64,000 nucleotides of DNA from Branchinecta lynchi (lineage: Eukaryota > Arthropoda > Branchiopoda > Anostraca > Branchinectidae). The notes beneath the pieces are model-generated. The model was not told the origin of the DNA, made no database searches, and was given only the letters and a program-made list of their open reading frames with translations. Both the position numbers and the translations under genes were made by a program. The stretch covers positions 11,663,922-11,727,921 of the forward strand of contig JAKZAP010000018.1 in assembly GCA_023053575.1 (NCBI GenBank). The letters run 5' to 3'. Below, piece by piece: positions 1 to 12,560 of the stretch. The stretch's first letter is position 1; each line of letters starts with the position of its first letter.

Positions 1-946
1 TTTAATCGTCCATAAATGATTAAAGTAAGAAAATTCCGGATCCCTGATTCCTGTCATCGATTACTAAAGTCCAGCCGTGCGTACAAGACCTTTCCCGGCC
101 ACCCCGTCAGAAATTCCGGCCCGCTGATGGCAGGAACGTGGGAAATTTATCTAAGCGTTTAAAGTAGGTCAGGCTTACTCTAACTACATTTAAACAGTAT
201 TACCTTCGTCCCCGTTTTCTCCACTGTGATTTGTACTGGGCACATCTAAAACGGAAAACGACAATCACATCTATATCCCTAAAATAGTTCCAGGACGCGC
301 GATGACCCCACCAGGTGACTTCGCAGGTGAAGTCACCAGGAAATTAAAGGTTAACTGAAAAGCCAACTTATTTGTGTGTCATTTAATTGAATACACTGAA
401 TTATATGGATTCTGCAAAGGGATTTTTTTATTTTCCACTATCTACTCTAGTTATGACCTTCAGACTATCTGCCACCGTCCCCACAACGAAAATTCCACTA
501 TGATGCGGGAAATTTTAATTTCAACACAAACGCGGCTTTTCAGTGTGCAATGGTGAGATTGGTGAAGATTGCTTAGTGCCTGAACAAAAAAAAAGTCGTA
601 ACCTTTCTCGTAAGGCATACAACAAAAATAAAAGCGCATAGAGGTACCACAAGTCACACGTATATTCCACTATATGAAAATCGATTATTCGTGAATAGCA
701 GAACAACGAAGTAACGCATTTACAGCGGGTCTTCAAGCCAATTTTAGCGAATAAGTGATGGGTACCTAGATTGTCCTATCCCAGCCCTTTTAGGTTAAAC
801 TTCACAAGAGTGATCCTCTTTATTCACATACATAATGCGCTCTACTTTCGTGTTACGGCGACCGTTTCAGTGACCTGTGGAGCCGTTTCAACGTTACTTT
901 CTTGTAAACGAAACTTAAAAAACAAAAACAAAAACGTCCGCCCAAA
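1..946. other. no gene recognised (Q-type repeat at about 645-812)
   Basis: I see no exon with flanking splice signals here. The stretch 645-812 is a diverged copy of a repeat also present at 5058-5205 and 42955-43060, all sharing a core around CAACGAAGTAACGCATTT. The short open frames have no recognisable domains. Confidence 0.5.
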
Positions 947-1850
947 AACAAGAGCTAGACGCTCATATGTCCCTTGCAAGGCTGGGTCAGAGTGTGAAAT
1001 TAGAAATTTGCCCATTCGTGGGTTTGTTGTGATCAGTTGTAAGCAAGACCAAGGGGCCCGAATACAGCTCTAATAAAATGTAGCTGACTTATCCGTTTTG
1101 CTCCGTCAAATACGCAAGCCCCTTGAGATAAGAATGATCATGTGACCTTGGACATCACGAGAATGTATCGTTTGGTAAAAACGTATTTTATTCTTGAACT
1201 TGGTGATGATGAGCACTTTAATGGCGGCGCTGAAAACTGATCTGTAATCAAAGTCGTCGAGGCAAAACATACCGTTTAACAAAAGTATTTTTTTTTACTT
1301 TTCGGTTAAGATGCGCACTTTAAGGGTGCTAGAAATTAATTTTTAAGCAAAACCCTTGCAGCACAAAGACCATGGGACCTTGGGGATTTGAAATGTATCA
1401 TGTGGTAAAAAAAAAAAAAAAAAACTACTTCGCGGATAAAATGCACTTTAAGGGAGCTGGAAATTCATTCCAAAGCAAGGCTCATGGGGATCATGAACAT
1501 GTATATTTTGCTTAAAAAGTATTTTCTGTACTTTCCGGTTGAGATGAGTACTTCAAGGGGTGGTCGGATCTAGGAAGTGACAATTTTCTCCCGAATCCAG
1601 TCTGGTTTTGTCAATGACGTATCTCCGACTTGTGCTTGTTCTACCCACCAAGTTTCATCGCAATCACTCCACTTTAAGCGTGTCACAAGATTTCCGGTTT
1701 ACCGCTCCACCCCCCGCTCCCCCTTGATTTTGGACATTTGAGAGGATGTAGACTTTGAGAGCTTGAGAGTTTCATTAAGATCCGATCACCTGTTCGAAAC
1801 TTATACATGCTTCAAGATTATGGCACTTCCGCGAAGCTGCAAGTGCCATA
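947..1850 (+). mobile_element. R-family tandem-array element, copy R1
   Basis: It begins with the family start ACAAGAGCTAGACGCTCATA and ends in a hairpin made of TGGCACTT and AAGTGCCATA. The interior holds diverged units with the family's ATGCGCACTTTAAG and TTTCATC...GATC boxes. About 1063-1117 resembles a single arm of the F fold-back family, suggesting a later insertion. No coding capacity is evident. Confidence 0.6.
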
Positions 1851-2485
1851 CAAAAAAAGTACCAGCCTTGACTATTCATGAAAGAAATTGTGGACTACAA
1901 AAACATACCCGCCTGGGTATTTAGACATTCAACTTCCCAAAAGCTGAAATGCGAGCGACCTCCAATGTCGGAGCCTTGTTCCTTGAAAACAGGACAGAAA
2001 AACGTCACGGAAAATTTCGAAACTAGAAAACGATGAAGAAGAAAGAAGAAGCTAGAACCCTGTCCCCAACCCTAAAGCCAGAAGAAGAAGTGCAATAGTG
2101 CAGGGCTCCTGCCTTCGTCATTTCCACGCGGTTTTTTTCTACAGATGGTCTTTTCTAACCTTTTCACCTATTAACCGATCTCACTTAGCCGGATCAATCT
2201 CGGCGGACCAACTGGAAGGCGATTCGCGACTCTGCACCTAGGATGCCCTAGGTGCAGGAGGAACTAAGGTCTGATTATGTACAACCACTCCCACACATAC
2301 GCAAGCCAAACACTCCCCAGAAACACGACAAACCAACTAAGCCCAGCGAACGGAGAACAACCAACTCACCTTCTCGCGACGAACTAGGCTGGTTCTCAAC
2401 GGGTGGGGTCCACTCCTTCTTCACGACGAATTCCTTAAAGAAAAATGATCATGTCACAGACGGACAGAGGAAGATTGGGTACCTA
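1851..2485. other. no gene recognised
   Basis: Mixed unique-looking sequence with a purine-rich GAAGAA stretch near 2030-2095. A 90-codon open frame at 2252-2524 has no recognisable motif and runs into repeat sequence, so it is not called as a gene. Confidence 0.4.
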
Positions 2486-2700
2486 AATATTCCTTCAGCC
2501 CAACTTATTACGAATCGTATTTAACCGCGTTAAACGGATAAGTCAGCTGAGTTTTGATATTTCGGCCCTTGTTGGCAAAGGTCCTCTCAGGCGCAAGTTA
2601 GAACAAGACCAAAGGTTTCGATCGGATCTTAAAGTTAACACTTTTATCACTTCCTGATACAGACAATCGGGTCTGACAGATATCCAGAATCCGTAAACTT
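2486..2700. repeat. F-family arm followed by an S-family terminal fragment
   Basis: 2486-2600 carries one arm of the F fold-back family (GGATAAGTCAGCTGA, then TTTCGGCCCTTGTTGGCAAA). From 2607 the S-family start ACAAGACCAAAGGTTTCGAT appears but the element stops by about 2700 without the 137-bp units. These look like broken copies lying side by side. Confidence 0.5.
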
Positions 2701-2739
2701 GCAATTTAACCTTGAAGACCCCTTCTCGAGATCCATTAG

Positions 2740-3034
2740 GTAATTAGGTAATTAGGTGAGAAAAGAGTTGCTACCCTGAAGGAGCTGCGCCGCAAAGCTA
2801 ATGTTGCTATGTTTTGTCGGTTAAAAGATTGCGATAATGATTTGGTGGCTTTTGCTGCCCTACCCATTTTTTATGTGCTAACCGTATGGAAGGGTATCCT
2901 CCTGGATATCTTTTGCATGGGGTGGATTTCTCTTGTGTTTTTGTTCAGTGTCTGTTTTTAGTGTATGTTTGTTTGTTGTTATTATGGTCTTACGGACTGG
3001 AATAAAGTAGTAATAATAATAATAATAATAATAA
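2740..3034 (+). mobile_element. non-LTR retrotransposon 3' end (Z family) with (TAA)n tail
   Basis: The sequence resembles the other Z-family 3' ends: a short open stretch, then a T/G-rich 3' untranslated part and GGTCTTACGGACTGGAATAA just before the tail. It ends in about eight TAA repeats at 3010-3034. Only the last roughly 300 bp are present, as expected for 5' truncation in target-primed reverse transcription. Confidence 0.5.
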
Positions 3035-3222
3035 TACTTTTCATCGAAAAGAATATCTGATAGCTAGGTTTCCGCCGATGATACTAACCAGTCAGACTGT
3101 AAATCCGAGGCGCGAAGAAAACGTTTTCAGGTTCATAGTGTCTATTTCCCGGTCCCACAAAGTTTTACTGATGACTTTTTATATCCCTGTATTTTTTAAC
3201 TGTCCTTCTCCCCGACTATGTC

Positions 3223-4293
3223 AACAAGAGCTAGAAGCTCACACGGAACTTGCAAGGCTGGGCAAGAGGACGAAAGTAGGAATTTGCCAATTCGTGGGTT
3301 TGTTGTGATAATTTGTAGGGAAACCCCTTGAGATCATGGACCCTTGGAAATCTTGGTAAAAAGTATTTTATTTTTGCACTTGGCTGTGATGATGCGCACT
3401 TTAAGGGCGCTAGAAATTCATCTGTAATCAAACCCCTTCAAAAGGCAAAAAGGATCATGGGCCCTTCAAGATCATGAATATATGTGGTTTGGTCAAAAGT
3501 ATTTTTAAAGTATTTTTTTTTTTTACTTTTCGGTTAAGATGCGCACTTTAAGGATGCTAGAAATTCATTTCTAAGCAAAACCGTTAAGGCAAAAATGATC
3601 ATTGGTTCATAAGGATCATGAAAGGGTATATTTTGCTTAAAAGTATTTTTGTGTAGCCTACTTTGCGGAAGATGAGTAGGCCTACTTTAAGAGATGAGTC
3701 GGATCTGGGAAGTGAAAACTTGTAAGCCAATCTTGCCAAGTCTCTAATGTTCTAGCCAAGTTTCGTCGTCCTAGCACATCTGGAAGTACCTTAAGTCGCG
3801 ACCACCTAATTCCGGACACCCCCCCCCCCCTCCAACTCCTCCAGACTGCCCGATTCCGGTCTAGATCTATTACTGATGTATCTAGGGCTTATTTTTATGC
3901 TTGTTCTTCCCACCAAGTTTCATCCCAATCGCTAGACTCAAAGCGTGTCACAAAATTTCCGCCCCTCCCCCAGATCGGATCCTGTCCGCACTTCAAATGG
4001 GATATCTGAGACGAGTTCTATCCGAATCTAAAGTGTTAGTAAGATCCGAGTCCCCGTTCAAAAGTTATACATACGTCAGTATGTCGGATCCCAACCTCCC
4101 TGCACTCCCCCCACGATGGTCGAATCCCGAAAGTGACTATTTCCAAGTTAGTTTGGTCGGGTAGCTAATACGCCTGCCAAGTTTCAATGTCCTAGCACAT
4201 CTGGAAGTACCATAACTAGCGATCATCGGACTGACCGACAGACCGACGGAAAAGTGATCGGTACATGGCACTTGGCGGGAAGGCAAGTACCAT
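3223..4293 (+). mobile_element. R-family tandem-array element, copy R2
   Basis: Starts ACAAGAGCTAGAAGCTCACA and ends GGCACTTGGCGGGAAGGCAAGTACCAT, the family's terminal hairpin. Inside are repeated AAGTTTCATCCCAATCGCT and AAGTTTCATTGTCCTAGCAC-type boxes about 140 bp apart, with a run of ten C at about 3821. The open frames through it are products of the repeat units and are not called as genes. Confidence 0.65.
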
Positions 4294-4359
4294 GAAAAGA
4301 CTGATCTATTGAGAAAACTAAAAAAAGACGTGGATTTAGCATGCGTTCTTACCCCCAAA

Positions 4360-4780
4360 CCAAAACTCTAATAAACTTGAGAATTAAACTTCTTTCAACA
4401 AAAATTTCTGTTTTTTGCCGGACTCGGCCGGATTCCAGGTGAATTGCTTCACGAGTGAGAAAATAAACTTCAGACATGAACTCACCACTTAATTTTACTC
4501 CGATATCGAACCTTTGACCAATCTCGGGAAAAATACTTCTTAACGAATTTCCGGTTTGGACCGGATTCCAGATGAGCACTAGTCCGGCAAAAAAATAAGT
4601 TCAATAACGGACTCAGCATGTCTCCTAGCCTGTATATCAAACCTTTAATCAATATCAAATAAAACTTTCGTTTTTACTACCTTTCCTGTTTCGACCGGAT
4701 CCCTGGCGAACTATTTATCTGGCACGAAAAGAAGTTTCAGTCCTTTCCCTGATATGTACCAAATTAAATAGCATTTGGCT
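4360..4780 (+). repeat. diverged S-family array units
   Basis: Three degenerate copies of the 137-bp S unit follow each other, each with a GGCCGGATTCC-like box, an ACTTGTCCGGC-like box and an (A)ATAAAACTTTTACTTT-like box. Neither S terminus is present, so this is an old fragment. Confidence 0.5.
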
Positions 4781-4852
4781 ATGACACGTGGGACAAGACG
4801 AGACACGTAAAAAATCAAATAAAACGCGGCTACAATAATAATAATAATAATA

Positions 4853-5056
4853 TTTGACGGTGCAAAACGGATAAGTCAGCTACATTTGATTAGAACTATA
4901 TTTCGGCCCTTCTTGGCAAGGGTCCTCTTCAGGCTCAAGCCACTCAAGCTGGAAATGAACTTGCTATATTTCGACTTGAACTTGTCTGAACTTGTCAAGT
5001 TCATTATCAAGCTTGAGCCTGAAGAGGACCATTTCCAAGAAGGGCCAAAATATAGC
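4853..5056. mobile_element. F fold-back MITE, copy F1
   Basis: A left arm containing TATTTCGGCCCTTCTTGGCA and TCCTCTTCAGGCTC is matched by a right arm with GAGCCTGAAGAGGACC and AAGAAGGGCCAAAATATAGC, separated by a short CTTGAA-rich centre. The arms would fold into one long hairpin. An (AAT)n run immediately precedes it. No open frame is associated. Confidence 0.65.
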
Positions 5057-5057
5057 A

Positions 5058-5205
5058 GGGAAAGTCCGCTATTCGGAAATCAAATATTCGTGAATAGTGG
5101 AGCAACGAAGCAACGTATTTTCATCCGGCCCTCAAGCCTATTTAAGTGAATAAGTGAAGGGTAACTAGACTGTCCTATCTCGGCCCTTTTCGGTTAAACT
5201 TTAAA
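5058..5205. repeat. Q-type interspersed repeat
   Basis: This stretch matches 645-812 over most of its length (shared ATTCGTGAATAG, GCAACGAAG and ACTAGACTGTCCTATC boxes) and abuts the F1 fold-back directly. Family and mechanism are unknown. Confidence 0.45.
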
Positions 5206-6780
5206 CTATGTCAAGAACACCGGTTCTTGGTAACCAGCACTACCATAGCCCGCCAGCCCGTTCCAAACAGTCATTCCACAAGATAGGGATAGTTTATGTC
5301 CAACAGAAGCTGAAGATTGGACTAGAACTAGTACGTCAGGTGAGGGATTTAAAAAAAAAAAAAAAATCAAAGCAGGCTCTCGCAGTGAAGTTCCAGACCA
5401 GTAACAATTGTTAGCGATCGTCACCCACGGAGCAACACAGATCCACAGTTCCGAAGTGCAAATTAACCGTAATTGAAGGACCCCTCGTGCACAAATGTAA
5501 CCTACTTCCGTAAATGCATCCATTAATTCTTGAACCAGGAAACCCGAATTTCATATGTTACATTCTAAACCCGCTAACAAAACCTCACTAATCTTTGCAC
5601 TTGCCAGGATTCACTAGTTTCCATGCGCACTATGCTACCGACGAGTATTCGAGTATCATGTTACTGATGTTTAAACCCGGTTTCTGAAGTTCTGAAACAG
5701 AAGCTGAAGATTGGATTGAAACTAAAGTCAATGGGTCTGGGAAAGAGCTAAGAAGAGCCAGAGCCATGGATAATTTGTTAAAAGCAGAGTTTTACAGTAT
5801 TCACATAGTTTTCAATCTTCGAACATAAACAGTAAATAGTGCTAGGTGTACTTTAAGGTAGTGGGCAGCTTCCCGACATGTCCAAATCCAGAGCTAGGCC
5901 ACGCAATTTGAATTGGCAATTTCGTGATGTTGTTGGCCAGGTTTTGGTACGTACTAAGGTAACATAACAAGTAAATAGTATCAAGCATTTTGAGCGAAGA
6001 ATTAGCAAAGCAACGCTGACTATTCAATTCGAAACGGACATAAAACTGCCCCAAGGAAGACAACCAATGCTATTCGCCAAATAAACTAGTCTTATCTCGG
6101 CAAACTACCCGACATCACAACAAGGCATCAACATGCGGTAAAATACCAAGGTCGTTTCACACTAGCCTTCTTTGCATATCCGCAATCCATATTTCCCTGT
6201 ACCTAATCTATCGAACTTTCACCCACACAGATTTAAGCCCGTATCTTTCGATAATCAATGATGACGACAGTGATGTTATATTTCACCCGACGAAAATAGT
6301 ACACGGCCGAGAAGGTACAAAGAAGAAAAAAAAAATGCAAAAACATAAAAATAATTTACAAATGTATGAATGAATGAATCTTATAGAAATAGTGGAGTAC
6401 AAAAAGAAAAGAAAAGAAAACTTAAACTAAAATACAAATTTTTTCCTTCAAGCAAAATTACACTTCAAAGTTCAAACAAACGGACAAGACCATTATGTGG
6501 AGAAAACGCCGCCACCGACAGCTTTCTATGCACCTCGTCAAGTTTAACGGTTATATTTGTGACTGAAAATTTATTAATCATTTTTCGGTTTTTACACCAA
6601 ATTTGCAAGTAGAGGAGGAAATTACAGCATTGGAGATATGCAATTCGTAGGGGTTACACTAAAGCTAAAGCACCGAGTGGTCGCAGTAAGTGGCGTAGCG
6701 CTTGGCAAGAGCTCGGCGGTTATATTTTCCCCGGTTTGCTACGGAATTGTGTTTTTAATATCAAGAACTGCTTGCCGAAT
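5206..6780. other. no gene recognised
   Basis: AT-rich sequence with a poly-A run near 5350-5366. A short repeated phrase (ACAGAAGCTGAAGATTGGA) occurs at about 5299 and 5699. Open frames of 70-105 codons on either strand overlap each other and carry no motif. Confidence 0.4.
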
Positions 6781-6783
6781 TTT

Positions 6784-7525
6784 TTAAAATACCGAGTCAA
6801 CGGATTTTTGAGGCACAAGGGATAGAAAAATCAAAGCAGTTTTCCAGTTATTAAATACAAAAATTAAAATGATTAAGGGTTTATTACTGGAAGAAGAAGA
6901 GTTAAAAGGGAAAAATTGGCACTGATCAACATTCAGAGACGAACCGAACTGAGAGAAAGACCATGCAACTTTTGAGAACATACGAGAAAGAGTGAGCTTA
7001 GATCTTGAAATAGGCAACAAATCGCCAGTATACGCAATGTAAGAAATATTAGAAAACCAATTAAACAAGTTGAAGTAATACTTTAAAGGATATGGGAAAG
7101 AGAAATTTTGAAAATACTCGGAGAGAGTACTCCCCCCTGCCGGACGCCCCGACGTACTGGAACAATAGGGGGTGATCCAGAGCATTTAATTCTTCGATAA
7201 ATATGTGTGTACCAAAACTGAAGAACGGACATAAAGCCAGATTGACTCTCTTTTGAATATAGAGCAAATAGGGCTTGACTATGAACCACAGAATCAAAAG
7301 CCTTGAGAAGGTCAAGCACACAAATATATATAATCCATTTTCGTAGAAGCATCTTTGAGGATAGTTGCAAGAGCACGGTGACCGGCAGCTGATTCCTGGT
7401 TGGAAAATCGAATTGATTTTCCCCGAAATCTATATTGGTAGTCAGATATGGCAGAAGAACATATTCAAAAACTTTACTGAAGTTACAGGCAATAGTTATT
7501 GGACGGTACGAAGCAGTATCAAAAT
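6784..7525 (-). mobile_element. decayed non-LTR retrotransposon, reverse transcriptase region (Y family)
   Basis: Read on the minus strand, three frames in succession give reverse-transcriptase landmarks in the correct order: SYRPITIACNFSKVFEY near 7500-7450, LDLLKAFDSVVH near 7310, VRRGVRQGGVLSPS near 7150, and YIAYTGDLLPISR near 7030, where the catalytic YADD is degenerate (YTGD). The frame changes between the blocks, so it is a dead copy. The last block aligns by eye with the better-kept Y copy at 13254-14045. No 5' region or endonuclease domain is visible. Confidence 0.8.
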
Positions 7526-9042
7526 GTAACGTTTTATCCTAAATCGTAAGACTCCAAATCGTTTGTTTGGTTATGATTCGAGGTTTCGTTTCTCCAATAC
7601 TTTAAGTGGCTCATCGATTTCATAGCATTTGGATATTTTGATTTTTTTTTAATTAACATAATGAGCAGTAGGGAGTATAATACGTACAATACGTGACGTT
7701 CTACCATGGATGCGGATATTTTTCTGTTCGTGGAGGAATACCGGACTGATAATGCGTTAAAACTCTTCCCACACACCAGGCGACCCCCCCCCCCCCCCCA
7801 CCACGAACAAAGTCGAACAGCAAAGAACAACGGAAATGGTACTCTAATTGAACTAAAAATCCGTAAGACGTTTTGAGTTTTAATCCATCTGAGGGGTAAG
7901 CTTAGGCATGACGTTCTTGCCCGTATATACCAGTCAACTGTTCTACCAATAGTCATTTTTCCAGCGGTGGTGGTGAATGGTTTTAATCGTGGTATGATTA
8001 CTAGTGTCCGTGTGTGCTATTTTAAATATTGTAAATTTTTGATTGGACACCCTTTATTTGCTAGAAATACACCTCTAATTAATTCCCTTTCAGTTAAAGA
8101 TCCTGCCCTGGCAATTCAGCAGAAATTTGACAATTTTGTAGATAAAGCTCCGTTTGTCGCTAAAAAGCTAATAGTTAAGTAAGTACAGTGCTTTGTTTAA
8201 TGTACGTCAATTGTTATTTATTGTTATGAAGTGTTTTTTAAATTTATTTTAGTACTCCTCATTATATATTCTTTGAGGGAAATAAATAAATGAACGAATC
8301 AATGAATTATTACTAACTGTGACCGGATGATTCGAAACTTACGGGATATTTATCCGGCTGGCAATGAAAAAAAAATCGTTTATCGTTTCGTATGGCTGAA
8401 GTGTTTTGTTTATTACTCTTGCCGAAAGAGCAAACCTTTTTTTTTATTGTTTCTATGGCTCTAGATATTTTTGGACAAATGCATTACTTTTCGGTACCCC
8501 AACCCGCATCCACTATCAGGCCTTATTACATTATCTACGTAACTATAGCAATCAATAAACGCGTATGGATCACGGGGAGATCCTTGCCCGTTCGCCTAAT
8601 TGTTTTCGGGGAGAGAGCCCGGCCTTCCCCTTCCCTGCCAGCAGACGTGATCGATACTGAGGGAAAACGGGCATTAGTCCCTAGTTCCAGGGCGAGTTTC
8701 CTGGGACACTAACTCAAAATAGACTCAAGGGTGACGCCAGGCATGGACGAGGGAATTTCCGAAATCGCGAATATGATACTGTTGATAGGACGAGATAAAA
8801 TAAGAAGCAGGATTAAGCAGGAACTCATAAACTTGTACAAAGGATATGGGAATCCTGGGGTTTGCTTGCCACATGGGCCAAATAATCCTTACTGATCCGA
8901 CATTACAGTAGCAAGCCCACGATCATTTGTGCCGCAAGAGTTTTGCTTACAAATGAATTCCTAGATTCATTAAAGTGGACGTCCATAAATATTTGTTTAA
9001 CATATTGCTAAAGGCTGAGGACAGTTCTTGTATGGTAACAGT

Positions 9043-9073
<31 letters not shown>

Positions 9074-9393
9074 TCTTGCAAACACGCTCAAGGTTGGAGA
9101 CATCTGGACGGAACTTGATGGACTACCGTATGCTTCGAGGGGGGGGGGAGGAGGAGGGAGCCATACGGGCAAGTCTTCGACAGCACGAACATGACTTACA
9201 TGCTATATACCCTGCAAGTGCTATATGAGCTTACAGCTCGTTTACTTTAGGATCACGACCGCTATTGATTTCTTTTATAGTAACATTAAATAGTTTTCAA
9301 ACGTGAGCTACTCCGGTAGGCTACTTTCCTCTACTCAACAACCGGCTAATCGGGAGCGACGGAACTGGAAACCAGGTTGACTTCATACAATCT
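7526..9393. other. no gene recognised; poly-C and (GT)n/poly-G tracts
   Basis: Contains a run of about 15 C near 7785-7799 and a (GT)n tract grading into about 15 G near 9042-9073. An open frame at 7967-8182 is followed by an (AAAT)n/(GAAT)n-like stretch at about 8279-8305, which may be the end of an unrecognised retroelement. Nothing else is identifiable. Confidence 0.4.
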
Positions 9394-10052
9394 TTAAAGC
9401 ACAATGGACACTTCTAATGCTTTATTTTGTATAAAATGCTTCACAAATAAACATTTCCGACTTCATCGTGGCAAGAAATTCAAAAACTCCCGGCAATCCT
9501 TGATAGAAAAGGATATAGTTGAGATGTCACCAGGTGCAAATGGGGAGTCGAAATCACTAGAAGACATGTTAAATCTCCAAAATATTCTAGTCATATATAA
9601 TTTAAGTCTTCAAATGGTTTTCTCTCACTTCTTCTTCGGTAATTTGGGTAACGTGCTTTATAAAATGTACCGGAATATGCAGTAAGTTTATAAAGCCTGA
9701 CGAGGACCCTTGCCAAGAAGGGCCGAAATATCGCTGATGAAAAATCATAGCTGACGTATCCGTTGCAAACATTGTTTGAATAAAAATAAGTTAGCTTCAA
9801 AAATCATTAAAAAAACAAATAACCTATTCAAATCTGAATTCTACAAGCTGATTTAGGCATTAAATAAAGATCAACTAAGTATTATAAGAAACTTCACTCT
9901 TATTTTTGTCGAAGCTAGTAAATTTCAGCATATACTGGCCCAAAAAATTACGCTTTGAAATATCAAAAATCTGCTGAGCTAGAGGGTAAGCATTGGTCCT
10001 AGGTTGTTACAGAGAGGGATTGGGGTATTTTGATGTGCACATTGAACTTTAA
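9394..10052. mobile_element. T-family TTAA-ended MITE, copy T1
   Basis: It starts TTAAAGCACAATGGACACTT and ends with ATTGAACTTTAA, whose reverse complement TTAAAGTTCAAT pairs imperfectly with the start: about 14 of the outer 19 positions agree. Two other copies (27919-28598, 37497-38163) share the full length. This copy alone carries an inserted single arm of the F family at about 9697-9788, absent from the same point in the other two. TTAA at both edges suggests piggyBac-type mobilisation. There is no transposase. Confidence 0.75.
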
Positions 10053-10340
10053 GCGCGATTTTTAAATTTTCAAGGGTTCGGATGACGGCCTTTCCCGGAG
10101 GCTACCTTCAGTTTGCGATGAAACTTGCAAATATTTCCTAATCCTGGGAGCGCTCTTCCATTCCACAGATAAGGATCTTAGTTGAGATTAATTTGCTAGT
10201 AATTTCAGAAGATAACACTTAGCGATTCCCACTAATCAAGCTAAAATTCCCCGTCATCCAACATAGTCGTCTCCAGGGACAAAATAATCAATTTTATCAA
10301 AGAACATGGAATGGTGTTAGACTGGAATGAGACATACAAA

Positions 10341-11314
10341 ACAAGACCAAAGGTTTCGATGGGATCCCAAAAGTTCAAATTTGGTCCAGACAATTGAGTC
10401 TTGTCTTCGACAGACTCCTTGAACAATTTTACTATTAAAAATTTAGAAACAGATTAAGGCCAAATAGCTAATCATATGAGAAAACCAAGTTCCGATATGA
10501 ATTCAGCATGTGCGTTTACCCTTTTAAATCATATCTATTTTGACTAAGCAGATCGAAACTTCCCGCCTTACTTCTGCCAATTTTTCGGTTTCGGCGGAAT
10601 TCCTGAACTACTTGTCCGGCAAAAAATAAAGCTCGAAAATGAATTCAGCATGTCTCTTTACCCCTACATCCAACCTCTAATCATCTTCAGATTAGACTTT
10701 TACTTTTAACAAATTTTCCGGTTTCAGCCCGATTCCGAGTGATCTATATGTCCGGTGAGAAAATGATTGTCATATACGGATTCAGCATGTCTGCTTACCC
10801 GCAAATCGATCATCTTATCAAATTTAATACAACTTTTACTTTAAACAAATTCACCGGTTTTGGCCGGATTTCGACCGAACTAATTGTCTGGCGAGAAAAT
10901 TATTTTCATATTCGGACTCAGCACGTTTCCTTGCCCCTATATCGAACCTCCAATCAACTCATATTACACTTTTACTTTCCACAAATGTTTCGGTTCTCGC
11001 CGGATTCCGGTGAACTACTTGCCCGGTGAAAAAATAAACTTCATATTCGGAGTCAGCATGTCTCTTTACCTCTAATTCGGCTATTTCATTAGCTTTTAAA
11101 AAATATTCTGTGAACCCCTTAATTTCAAACCCCTCCCCCACCCTCAAATATAGAGCCTGTAGTTTGACCTAAAGAGTCCTCATGCCAAGTTTGATCAAAA
11201 TATCTTAACCCCATCGAGAGTTATCGTGCTAACAGACGGACGGACGGACGGACGGACAGACAGCTTTTGCGATGTCCTAGGTATCCCTCCACTTACGTTT
11301 TGGGTTCCCAAAAA
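10341..11314 (+). mobile_element. S-family tandem-array element, copy S1
   Basis: Bounded by the S start ACAAGACCAAAGGTTTCGAT and the S end CCACTTACGTTTTGGG...CCCAAAAA. Between lie several 137-bp-type units, each with a GCCGGATTCCG-like box, a TTGTCCGGC-like box and a CAGCATGTCT box. A conserved sub-terminal block (ATCTTAACCCCATCGAGAGT, then repeated GACGGACG) precedes the end. Confidence 0.75.
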
Positions 11315-11329
11315 GCAATAACTTGTCTG

Positions 11330-11518
11330 AAACTCTTAGCTTTTGGTGAGATCCGAAGGCTGGGTAGATTCCTGAAGCTAGCTATGACCCACCGTGAACT
11401 ATTTTTATAGAAGTTGATTTTTTGGTTTGTTGTTTAGTGTATGATATTTTGTTTTTGTTACTGCGTTATGTTTCACGCCATGGGCCTTATTCTGAATAAG
11501 TTCATTCATTCATTCATA
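11330..11518 (+). mobile_element. Z-family retrotransposon 3' end with (TTCA)n tail
   Basis: The region resembles other Z-family 3' ends: GGCTGGGTAGATTCCTGAAG corresponds to their last coding segment, followed by a T-rich part, CATGGGCCTTATTCTG, and a tail of about four TTCA repeats at 11500-11517. Only the extreme 3' end is present. Confidence 0.45.
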
Positions 11519-12067
11519 GTAACCTGGCACCATTTTTCGGGAAAAAAACAGTGTTCCTTCTTTCATTCCTGTCTTCCTTCCGAAGGGACTGGTGGACTCG
11601 GGAAACCAATCAAATATTATTTATTGGAGAAGCCTTAAATTGTGTTTTCTCCTTTTACTAGGGTGCGAGTGGGGGGGGGGGGGAGAGAAGCAGTTGCAGT
11701 ACTGAGGGTTTAAACTTGTTTAAAGAAGAGGCTGGTGAAGAATGTAGTATAGCAGGAATAGCTCACTGTACCTTGCACTCTAGGCTAGTTATTAATTTAT
11801 TTGTTAATAGATTTCACTGTAATGTTCGTTTGTTAGCAACTATTTTCCCAGTTGATGTCGCTGATTTCATTTTCAATGGCGGGGATCACGGTCGGGTTGT
11901 TGCCGACTCAAATTCCTGCCTGGATTTTCGACACCATTCACATTTACATATGGAAACGTTAAAGGACCTCTCTTGGTTATTATGCCTTTTATAACATAGG
12001 AATTATAAGTGTTTCGTTTTGTGTCTACGAATTTGTAGAGCTTTTTCGGCCGTGCCGACTTTTGCCA
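11519..12067. other. no gene recognised
   Basis: Includes a run of about 13 G near 11670. An open frame of 92 codons at 11716-11994 has no motif I recognise and no neighbouring splice context. I leave it uncalled. Confidence 0.35.
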
Positions 12068-12560
12068 GTCACGAAACGCAACGTTTGCCAGAATCTTTGA
12101 CGTCCGCTGACAACTCTTTCACACACAAGGATATGAGAATCTTCTGTTTTTCTTTAATTTGCTTATTTTTCCCACTTTTTGGGATCCCAAAACGTAAGTG
12201 GCGGTACACCTATGACATCGCAAAAATGCCAGTCTGTCCGTCTGTTAGCATGATAACTCTCGAAGGGGTTGAGATATTTTGTTCAAATTTGGCACGATGA
12301 CTCTTTGGGTTAAAGTACAGCTCAAGTTCCAAGATGGGATCTGTAGCTCTATATTTAGGGACGGGGGGGGGGGGGGAGAACGGGTCAAATTAAGGGGCAA
12401 TTTTTTTTTTTTAAGATATTGAGATAGTTGATTTAGGGGTAAGGAGACATGCTGAATCCGATACGCGACGTTTGCCAGAATCTTTGACGTCCGCTAACAA
12501 CTCTTTCACACATAAGGAGATGAGAATCTTCTGTTTTTGACTTTATTTGTTTGCTTAGTT
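12068..12560. repeat. 95-bp direct duplication flanking a truncated S element (S2)
   Basis: Near-identical blocks at about 12076-12172 and 12464-12560 (both containing GTTTGCCAGAATCTTTGACG and GAGAATCTTCTGTTTTT) flank an S fragment at 12176-12455. That fragment starts at its palindromic end (TTTTTGGGATCCCAAAACGT, minus orientation) and contains a poly-G run. The opposite S end is missing. Confidence 0.6.

Noticed and set aside
5206..5523. 105-codon minus-strand frame with a phenylalanine run
   Set aside because: It depends on a poly-A tract read backwards and has no homologous features. It lies beside repeat fragments.
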